A stretch of 11,736 nucleotides of DNA. Source: an uncultured Massilia sp. (GTDB lineage: Bacteria; Pseudomonadota; Gammaproteobacteria; Burkholderiales; Burkholderiaceae). Each line of letters begins with the position of its first letter. Positions within the stretch are counted from its first letter, which is position 1. This document shows positions 6,707 to 11,736 of this stretch, piece by piece. The DNA is taken from contig CAMLMV010000089.1 in assembly GCA_946481275.1 (NCBI GenBank), forward strand, positions 1 to 11,736, read 5' to 3'. The notes below the pieces were generated by a model, which saw only the letters and a program-made list of their open reading frames with translations, was not told where the DNA came from and ran no database searches. The translations under genes and the position numbers were made by a program.

Positions 6707-7627
6707 ATGGACACCCCGGCCGCCGACGACTGGACCGGCCGCTACCTGGCGGAGCTGAAAACGCAGCGCCAGCTGTCCGACCACACGATCGCCGCCTACC
6801 GCCGCGACCTGGCCGAACTGGCCCGGCTCACCGGCCAGGCCGACTGGGCAACGCTCACCCATTTCGACATCCGCCGCGTCACGGCGAAACTGCACGCCGA
6901 GGGCCAGAGCGCCGCGTCGATCGCGCGCAAGCTGTCCGGCTGGCGCGGCTTCTTCTACTGGCTGTCGCGCCAGCGCCCGCTGGCCGCCAACCCGGCCGAC
7001 GGCGTGCGCGCGCCGCGCCGCCCCAAGCGGCTGCCGAAGGCACTGGCCGTCGACGATGCCGTCCAGCTGATGGAAAAGACGACGTCCGGCCACCCGGAAC
7101 CGGCCGAGCTGTGCGACCGCGCCATGTTCGAACTGCTGTACTCGAGCGGCCTGCGGGTGTCCGAGCTGGCCGGGCTCGACGTCCACCACGTCCCGGCTTC
7201 GCTCGGCTGGCTGGACCTCGAAGCCCAGGAAGTCATCGTCACCGGCAAGGGCAACAAGATGCGCCGGGTGCCCGTGGGCGGTCCGGCACGCGCGGCGCTG
7301 GAAGCGTGGCTGGCCGTGCGTCCGCCGGCGCGCGACGGCAGCGCCGCGTTATTCCTGTCGGCGCGCGACACGCGCATCAGCCCCCGCGTCGTGCAGTACC
7401 GCCTGAAAGCCCATGCGCAAAAGGCCGGCATGCCGGTCCACGTGCACCCGCACGTGCTGCGCCACTCGTTCGCCTCGCACGTGCTGCAATCCTCGGGCGA
7501 CCTGCGCGCCGTGCAGGAACTGCTGGGCCACGCCAGCATCACGTCGACCCAGATCTATACGTCGCTCGACTTCCAGCACCTCGCCGCCGTGTACGACAAG
7601 GCCCATCCGCGCGCAAAGCGCAAGTAG
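6707..7627 (+). CDS. xerC: Site-specific tyrosine recombinase XerC
   Basis: XerC, with XerD, resolves chromosome dimers at dif during division and is also exploited by some phages and plasmids. The 306-residue protein has the N-terminal SAM-like core-binding domain (about 1-95, including LSDHTIAAYRRDL) and the C-terminal catalytic domain. All six conserved positions are visible: R150 in SSGLRVSEL, K181 in VTGKGNKMR, H249 and R252 in HVLRHSFASH, H275 in LLGHAS, and nucleophile Y284 in STQIYTSLD. The upstream in-frame extension of the open frame is out-of-frame DUF484 sequence, so the ATG at 6707 is the natural start. Placement after DUF484 supports XerC rather than XerD or an integrase, as does the lack of adjacent phage or integron features. 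Length is normal. Confidence 0.96.
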   Translation: MDTPAADDWTGRYLAELKTQRQLSDHTIAAYRRDLAELARLTGQADWATLTHFDIRRVTAKLHAEGQSAASIARKLSGWRGFFYWLSRQRPLAANPADGVRAPRRPKRLPKALAVDDAVQLMEKTTSGHPEPAELCDRAMFELLYSSGLRVSELAGLDVHHVPASLGWLDLEAQEVIVTGKGNKMRRVPVGGPARAALEAWLAVRPPARDGSAALFLSARDTRISPRVVQYRLKAHAQKAGMPVHVHPHVLRHSFASHVLQSSGDLRAVQELLGHASITSTQIYTSLDFQHLAAVYDKAHPRAKRK

Positions 7628-7684
7628 GTACGTCGCCCGCAGGCAAGCACGGCATGCCGGGTGGTGACGATTCGCAAATTCCGG

Positions 7685-7690
7685 CATAAT
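7685..7690 (+). promoter_or_regulatory. Candidate -10 box for the CobW-family gene
   Basis: CATAAT at 7685-7690 matches 5 of 6 consensus bases and lies about 50 bases before the GTPase start, in the 112-base gap after xerC. The upstream -35 region is poor (TGGTGA at a 17-base spacer). I see no long AT-rich dyad resembling a Zur operator here, so zinc repression is not supported by sequence inspection. Confidence 0.3.
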
Positions 7691-7739
7691 CTTCCGATTC
7701 CCTGCGGCCGGAACGGCGCACACCATTGGACAGCGACAT

Positions 7740-8789
7740 ATGGAATTGATCCCAAGCACCATCCTGACCGGCTTCCTCGGCGCCGGCAAAACCACGTTGC
7801 TCAACCGCATCCTGCAGGAAGAGCACGGCCTGCGCATTGCCGTCATCGAAAACGAGTTTGGCCAGGAAAACATCGACAACGAGATCCTCGTGCAGGACTC
7901 GGGCGAGCAGATCGTCGAAATGAACAATGGCTGCATCTGCTGCACCGTGCGCGGCGACCTGATCGTCGCCCTGACGAACCTGGCGCGCAAGCGCGAGGCC
8001 GGCGAAATCAGCTTCGACCGCGTCGTCATCGAGACCACGGGCCTCGCCAATCCGGGCCCGGTGGCCCAGACGTTCTTCGTCGACGAGGAAGTCGGCGCGC
8101 ACTACCTGCTCGATGCCGTCGTCACCGTCGTGGACGCCCGTCACGCCATGGACCAGCTGGACCGCCACGAGGAAGCCCAGCGCCAGGTCGGTTTCGCCGA
8201 CAAGATCCTGCTGTCCAAGACCGACCTCGTGGACGCCGCCGCCGTCGAGGAACTGAAGGCGCGCATCCGCCGCATCAACCCGCGTGCCCCGATCAGCACG
8301 TCGGATTTCGGCCGCGCGCCGATCAGCGACGTGCTCGACCTGCGCGGCTTCAACCTGAACGACAAGCTGGAGCTGGACCCCGCCTTCCTCACGACGGAAG
8401 AGGCGCACGACCATGGTCACGATCATGACCACGACCACGTGCACACGGAAGCCTGCGACCACAGCCACGATCACCACCATGGCCACCACAGCGACGACAT
8501 CGCCGCGTTCGTGTTCAAGAGCGAGCGCGCGTTCGACCCCGAACGGCTGGATCAATTCCTCGGCAGCATGGTCCAAGTGTTCGGACCGAACATGCTGCGT
8601 TACAAGGGCGTGCTGTCGATGGCGGGCGCGGATCGCAAGGTCGTCTTCCAAGGCGTGCATCAAATCATGGGCAGCGACCTCGGTGCAAAGTGGGCGGATG
8701 GCGAATCGCGCGGCAGCAAGATGGTGTTTATTGGTAAAAATTTACCGAAAGATGTCTTTATTCGCGGATTGGAACAGTGTTTGGTATAA
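7740..8789 (+). CDS. COG0523/CobW-family metal-handling GTPase
   Basis: This is a 349-residue P-loop GTPase of the G3E/COG0523 family, whose members deliver metal ions (zinc in the ZNG1/YjiA/YeiR branch, cobalt in CobW) to target proteins using GTP. Walker A is GFLGAGKTT at residues 11-19. The family metal site CXCC is C65-I-C-C68 in NNGCICC. An ETTG segment (98-101) and the guanine-specificity motif SKTD (159-162) complete the G domain. A His/Asp-rich stretch at about residues 223-250 links to the CobW C-terminal domain (about 254-345) and probably buffers or relays metal. A GGA at 7728-7730 is a modest ribosome binding site, 9 bases before the ATG. It precedes dksA by 153 bases. The metal and client protein cannot be decided from sequence; zinc is favoured by the His-rich linker and family precedent. 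Confidence 0.93.
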   Translation: MELIPSTILTGFLGAGKTTLLNRILQEEHGLRIAVIENEFGQENIDNEILVQDSGEQIVEMNNGCICCTVRGDLIVALTNLARKREAGEISFDRVVIETTGLANPGPVAQTFFVDEEVGAHYLLDAVVTVVDARHAMDQLDRHEEAQRQVGFADKILLSKTDLVDAAAVEELKARIRRINPRAPISTSDFGRAPISDVLDLRGFNLNDKLELDPAFLTTEEAHDHGHDHDHDHVHTEACDHSHDHHHGHHSDDIAAFVFKSERAFDPERLDQFLGSMVQVFGPNMLRYKGVLSMAGADRKVVFQGVHQIMGSDLGAKWADGESRGSKMVFIGKNLPKDVFIRGLEQCLV

Positions 8790-8900
8790 ACTACCCCGGT
8801 TCTATGGTGCTCCCATGCACCCTGTGGTTGAACGACTGAACAACGGTCACGGCAGCTGACCCGGCGCGCACACCGAAGCAATGGTAACCGCTGAGTTAGC

Positions 8901-8909
8901 TGATAAAAT
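8901..8909 (+). promoter_or_regulatory. Extended -10 promoter of dksA
   Basis: TGATAAAAT at 8901-8909 is an extended -10 element (TG, one base, then TAAAAT), 33 bases before the dksA ATG. No good -35 is seen, as is common for extended -10 promoters. An AAGG at 8928-8931 serves as the likely ribosome binding site. This gives dksA its own promoter independent of the upstream GTPase gene. Confidence 0.5.
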
Positions 8910-8942
8910 GGAAACTCTGTCGTATCAAAGGTAAGTGAAGTC

Positions 8943-9395
8943 ATGACTAAAACAACGAAACCGAATACCGTTGCGCAGCCCGAAGAACGCCTCCTGACGG
9001 AAGAAGAAATTCGGGCCATGAGCGACGACGACTACATGAACCCGGCCCAGCTGGCGTTCTTCAAGAACCGCCTGCAGGAGCTCGAAAAGGAACTGCTGAA
9101 AAACGCCGGCGAAACGACGGAACACCTGCGTGAAACGGTACTCGTTCCCGATCCGGCCGACCGCGCCACCATCGAGGAAGAGCATGCGCTCGAGCTGCGC
9201 ACCCGCGACCGCGAGCGCAAGCTGCTCAAGAAGGTCCAGCAATCGCTGGCCGCGATCGAGTCCGGCGAATACGGCTGGTGCGAGGAAACCGGTGAACCGA
9301 TCGGCATCCCCCGCCTGATCGCCCGTCCGACCGCGACGCTGTCGCTGGAAGCCCAGCAGCGCCGCGAGCTGAAGCAGAAACTGTACGGTGACTGA
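8943..9395 (+). CDS. dksA: RNA polymerase-binding transcription factor DksA, cysteine-poor type
   Basis: DksA binds the secondary channel of RNA polymerase and, with ppGpp, controls rRNA, ribosomal protein and amino acid promoters. The 150-residue protein has the usual layout: an N-terminal helix, a long coiled coil (about residues 33-107), a globular zinc-finger fold and a C-terminal helix. The coiled-coil tip motif DXXDXA is present as D70, D73 and A75 (PDPADRA). The zinc finger is degenerate. With the same spacing as the E. coli CX2C-X17-CX2C finger, the four positions here are C113, T116, S134 and A137, so classical four-Cys zinc binding is not possible. This pattern is typical of alpha- and betaproteobacterial DksA proteins, as I recall them, and recalls the zinc-independent DksA2 of Pseudomonas. 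It is a single-gene unit with its own promoter and terminator. Confidence 0.95.
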   Translation: MTKTTKPNTVAQPEERLLTEEEIRAMSDDDYMNPAQLAFFKNRLQELEKELLKNAGETTEHLRETVLVPDPADRATIEEEHALELRTRDRERKLLKKVQQSLAAIESGEYGWCEETGEPIGIPRLIARPTATLSLEAQQRRELKQKLYGD

Positions 9396-9413
9396 TCGTC
9401 GTACGCTCCGATG

Positions 9414-9443
9414 AAAAAGCATGCGCCCGCCGCATGCTTTTTT
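9414..9443 (+). terminator. Strong intrinsic terminator of dksA
   Basis: AAAAAGCATGCG (9414-9425) pairs with CGCATGCTTTTT (9431-9442) around a CCCGC loop, a perfect 12-pair stem. A run of six T (9438-9443), then G and five more T, completes it. It starts 18 bases after the dksA stop. The leading A-run mirrors the T-run, so it may also work on the minus strand. Confidence 0.93.
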
Positions 9444-9511
9444 GTTTTTAGGGCCGATATTGGCTCTGGGTTCGTGCGCATGAATTATTTCCTATCAGAT
9501 ACACTTGTGGG

Positions 9512-10804
9512 ATGGGGCTCTTCGATTTCCTGAAGAAAAAAGGCGACGCACCGCCGGTGGGTGCGGATGTCCGCTCGCGCCCGGACGGTCCGCTCGTGGC
9601 CGGCCCCGTCACGCGCCTGGCGCTCGATACCGAGGCGGAACGCGAACGCCAGCGTGAAATCGCCCGCGCCACTGCGGCCAAGATCGACGCGATCGAACTG
9701 GAGATGACCTCCGCCATCTTCGACGACGATGCCTGGGCCGGCAACCGGCGCCCTCCGGCCGCGGCCGTACCCGACCAGAACACGGACATCCTGCCGGATC
9801 ACGATGAAGTGCCGGACGCGGCCGCTGCCCCGTCCAGCGCCCCGGTCGTCGAGGAAGCGGCGATCCTGTACGCCAATGACCAGCTCGACGCCGCGGCCTT
9901 CCTGCTGCGCACCAGCGTGCGCGACCAGGGCGGCGAACGCCTGCCATGGTGGATGCTGTTCGACCTGGTCCAGATCATGGGCCTCGAACACGAGTTCGAA
10001 AGCATCGCGATCGACTACGCCAGCCGGTTCGAGACGTCGCCTCCCACCTATCGCCCCCTCGCGGCCACGTCGCACGCGCCGGACCACCAGTTTGCCGGAG
10101 CGATCCCGACGGCCACCCTGTCCGGCCGCCTGGACGACGGCCCGCTCGCCGGCGCGCAACTCGCCCGCGCCACCGCGCCGGGTCCGCTCGTCCGGTTCGA
10201 ATTCCAGGCGATCACCGCGGTGACGCCGCCGGGCTGCGCCCTGCTGCTGGAATCCCTGCAAACCCTGCGCAAGGCGGGACGCGAACTGGTGCTGGCGGGC
10301 GCAGACCACCTCGTCGCGGTGCTGCGCCCGATGCTGGCGATCGGCGACCGCGGCGCCGGCGAAGCGCCCTGGCTGCTGCTGCTGGAACTGCTGCTGCTGA
10401 CGAACCGCGAAAAGGATTTCGAGGAAACCGCCATGGATTATTGCGTCACCTTCGAAGTGTCGCCGCCGTCGTTCGAAGCCCCCCGACACGCTGCGACGAG
10501 CCTGGCGGCCGGTCCGGCGACGGCCGGCGACCGCTTCCTGCTGCCCGCCATGATCCAGGGCGACAGCGCGCCGCTGCTGGCCGCCATTGCCGGCCACGCG
10601 GCGCGCCATCCGGCTCTCGTGCTGGACGGGTCCCGGCTCGCACGCATCGATTACGCGGCCGCGAACGCCCTCGCCGCCCATCTGCGCACCCTGGCCCAGG
10701 ACGGGCGCGAGGTCGTGCTGCGCGACCTGAACCATCTCGTTGCCGCTTTGCTGCGCCTGCTCGGCGTCGGCGACCAGGTCCGTCTGTACGCCCATAAGTA
10801 CTGA
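9512..10804 (+). CDS. Uncharacterised protein with duplicated helical + STAS-like units
   Basis: This is a 430-residue soluble protein I can describe but not name. It opens with MGLFDFLKKKG, a short amphipathic or basic start, followed by a charged helix (about 40-75) and a low-complexity Ala/Pro/Asp linker to about residue 112. The rest is an internal duplication. Helical segment 145-180 (ending YASRFETSPPTY) aligns gap-free with 286-321 (ending YCVTFEVSPPSF). Each is followed by a STAS/MlaB-like domain, at about 196-284 and 341-430, with the typical strand-helix pattern and an LDGSRLARIDYAAANALAAHL segment in the second. STAS domains bind nucleotides, lipids or partner proteins in anti-sigma antagonists, transporters and the Mla lipid pathway. 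No phosphorylatable Ser of the SpoIIAA type is obvious. No good Shine-Dalgarno precedes the ATG at 9512. It sits alone between the dksA terminator and the hslV heat-shock promoter. Confidence 0.88.
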   Translation: MGLFDFLKKKGDAPPVGADVRSRPDGPLVAGPVTRLALDTEAERERQREIARATAAKIDAIELEMTSAIFDDDAWAGNRRPPAAAVPDQNTDILPDHDEVPDAAAAPSSAPVVEEAAILYANDQLDAAAFLLRTSVRDQGGERLPWWMLFDLVQIMGLEHEFESIAIDYASRFETSPPTYRPLAATSHAPDHQFAGAIPTATLSGRLDDGPLAGAQLARATAPGPLVRFEFQAITAVTPPGCALLLESLQTLRKAGRELVLAGADHLVAVLRPMLAIGDRGAGEAPWLLLLELLLLTNREKDFEETAMDYCVTFEVSPPSFEAPRHAATSLAAGPATAGDRFLLPAMIQGDSAPLLAAIAGHAARHPALVLDGSRLARIDYAAANALAAHLRTLAQDGREVVLRDLNHLVAALLRLLGVGDQVRLYAHKY

Positions 10805-10825
10805 GACCGCCGGATACGGTTCAGT

Positions 10826-10853
10826 CTTGCAATTTCATATCGCACCCCCACTT
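10826..10853 (+). promoter_or_regulatory. Sigma-32 (heat-shock) promoter of hslVU
   Basis: CTTGCAA at 10826-10832 and CCCCACTT at 10846-10853, separated by 13 bases, closely match the RpoH consensus CTTGAAA-N13ish-CCCCATnT. Initiation would fall near 10860, giving a leader of about 23 bases that still contains the ribosome binding site GAGG (10874-10877). hslVU is a classical RpoH regulon member in E. coli, so sequence and biology agree. Confidence 0.75.
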
Positions 10854-10882
10854 GCGGTGAGCAGATCAACCACGAGGCAAAT

Positions 10883-11419
10883 ATGGAACAATTTCACGGC
10901 ACGACGATCGTCAGCGTAAGGCGCGGCAACCAGGTCGCGCTCGGTGGCGATGGACAAGTCACCTTGGGCAACGTCGTCATGAAGGGCTCGGCGCGCAAGG
11001 TGCGCAAGCTCTACCAGAACAAGGTGCTGTGCGGCTTTGCCGGCGGCACGGCCGACGCCTTCACCCTGCTCGACCGCTTCGAAGCGAAACTGGAAAAACA
11101 CCAGGGCAATCTGCTGCGCGCCTCGGTCGAACTGGCCAAGGACTGGCGCACCGACCGCGTGCTGCGCCGCCTGGAGGCCATGCTGCTGGTGGCCGACCGC
11201 GAAAAGACCCTGATCATCACCGGCAACGGCGACGTGCTCGAACCGGAAGACGGCATCGGCGCGATCGGCTCGGGCGGCATCTACGCCCAGTCGGCCGCCA
11301 AGGCCCTGCAGGAAAACACGGATCTCGCCCCGGCCGACGTGGTCAAGAAAGCGCTGACCATCGCAGGCGAGCTGTGCATCTACACGAACATGTCGCACAT
11401 CATCGAGACGCTGGAATAA
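10883..11419 (+). CDS. hslV: ATP-dependent protease peptidase subunit HslV
   Basis: HslV (ClpQ) is the N-terminal-threonine peptidase of the HslUV protease, a double hexameric ring related to proteasome beta subunits. With the HslU ATPase it degrades misfolded and short-lived proteins in the cytoplasm. The 178-residue precursor begins MEQFHG followed by TTIVSVRR, so the catalytic Thr is T7 after removal of a six-residue leader. E. coli has only an initiator Met there. The family blocks [33 protein letters not shown] and [14 protein letters not shown] are intact. GAGG at 10874-10877, 5 bases before the ATG, is the best ribosome binding site in the window. It is followed after 25 bases by hslU and is preceded by a heat-shock promoter. 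Length is normal. Confidence 0.97.
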   Translation: MEQFHGTTIVSVRRGNQVALGGDGQVTLGNVVMKGSARKVRKLYQNKVLCGFAGGTADAFTLLDRFEAKLEKHQGNLLRASVELAKDWRTDRVLRRLEAMLLVADREKTLIITGNGDVLEPEDGIGAIGSGGIYAQSAAKALQENTDLAPADVVKKALTIAGELCIYTNMSHIIETLE

Positions 11420-11444
11420 CGGCCTCTCCCGCACGAAAGTATTC

Positions 11445-11736
11445 ATGAGCACAATTATGAACATGACCCCGTCCGAAATCGTCTCGGAACTCGACAAGCA
11501 CGTCGTCGGCCAAGGCAAGGCCAAGCGCGCCGTGTCGATCGCGCTGCGCAACCGCTGGCGCCGCCAGCAGGTCGAGGAACCGCTGCGCCACGAGATCACC
11601 CCGAAGAACATCCTCATGATCGGCCCGACGGGCGTCGGCAAGACCGAGATCGCCCGCCGCCTGGCCAAGCTGGCCGACGCACCGTTCATCAAGGTCGAGG
11701 CGACCAAGTTCACCGAGGTCGGCTATGTCGGCCGCG
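11445..11736 (+). CDS. hslU: HslU ATPase subunit, 5' part only
   Basis: HslU (ClpY) is the AAA+ unfoldase that feeds substrates into HslV. About 97 codons are present before the window ends, with no stop. The reading [17 protein letters not shown]... matches the conserved HslU N-terminus. The Walker A motif GPTGVGKT is at residues 60-67 counted from 11445, and the substrate-gripping pore motif GYVG is at 93-96. Three in-frame ATGs (11445, 11457, 11463) are possible starts; I take 11445, which has a weak GAAAG at 11435-11439. The 25-base gap after hslV and the absence of a terminator there indicate one hslVU operon under the upstream RpoH-type promoter. The Walker B, sensor and HslV-binding C-terminal tail lie outside the window. 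Confidence 0.95.
   Translation, partial: MSTIMNMTPSEIVSELDKHVVGQGKAKRAVSIALRNRWRRQQVEEPLRHEITPKNILMIGPTGVGKTEIARRLAKLADAPFIKVEATKFTEVGYVGR

Noticed and set aside
6707..7627. Tyrosine recombinase as a mobile-element integrase
   Set aside because: Length, motif set and the one-base junction with DUF484 fit housekeeping XerC, and no attachment site, tRNA or cargo genes are nearby.
7628..7739. Zur operator ahead of the CobW-family gene
   Set aside because: No AT-rich inverted repeat of the Zur type is visible in the 112-base gap.
9485..10795. 436-codon antisense frame over the STAS protein, and similar antisense frames over the Sel1 gene (2999-4351) and the GTPase gene (7539-8663)
   Set aside because: These are Arg/Gly/Ala-rich shadows of well-supported genes with no recognisable domain.
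10801..10824. Bulged hairpin (CTGA-ACCG / CGGT-TCAG) right after the STAS stop as a terminator
   Set aside because: It has only 8 pairs with a bulge and a 7-base loop, and no T-run follows; it may weaken read-through but I cannot support it as a terminator.

Overview
The window is about 11.7 kb of high-GC chromosome from a Gram-negative betaproteobacterium. Protein style and gene order suggest Burkholderiales, probably the Oxalobacteraceae (Massilia/Janthinobacterium-like). Pointers are the trimeric-type porin ending in Phe, a DksA whose zinc finger is reduced to one Cys, the DUF484-xerC pair, and the hslV-hslU pair with a betaproteobacterial-style HslV N-terminus. The taxonomic call is inference from sequence style; no search was run. 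Nearly all of it is conserved core chromosome. I see no mobile element, CRISPR array, rRNA, tRNA, phage gene or recognisable defence system.

Region 1 (1-2724, plus strand): a short upstream region, then a tight envelope-biosynthesis cluster. Two divergent LpxL/HtrB-family acyltransferases overlap by 4 bases (ATGA) and run into dapF, the diaminopimelate epimerase of lysine and peptidoglycan synthesis. Lipid A acylation and peptidoglycan precursor supply are therefore probably co-transcribed.

Region 2 (2732-5956): a Sel1/TPR-like repeat protein on the minus strand converges on dapF with a 7-base gap. It is divergent from a classical 16-stranded porin across an AT-richer intergenic region of about 480 bases. 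The porin has highly-expressed-type codon use and is followed by two hairpins, each capped by a GCAA tetraloop; the second is a likely terminator. These two genes sit between dapF and the DUF484-xerC pair that follows dapF directly in many proteobacteria.

Region 3 (6004-9443, plus strand): DUF484 and the tyrosine recombinase gene xerC (chromosome dimer resolution) are separated by one base. Next come a COG0523/CobW-family metal GTPase with a His-rich linker, then dksA with a clear extended -10 promoter and a strong intrinsic terminator.

Region 4 (9512-11736, plus strand): an uncharacterised protein built from a duplicated [helical segment + STAS-like domain] unit, then the ATP-dependent protease genes hslV and hslU (hslU cut by the window end). 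A good sigma-32 heat-shock promoter match lies just upstream of hslV.

The most interesting items are the twin GCAA-tetraloop 3' UTR of the porin, the unexplained C-terminal domain of the Sel1 protein, the internally duplicated STAS protein, the heat-shock promoter of hslVU, and a cysteine-poor DksA next to a metal-handling GTPase. None amounts to a demonstrably new system.
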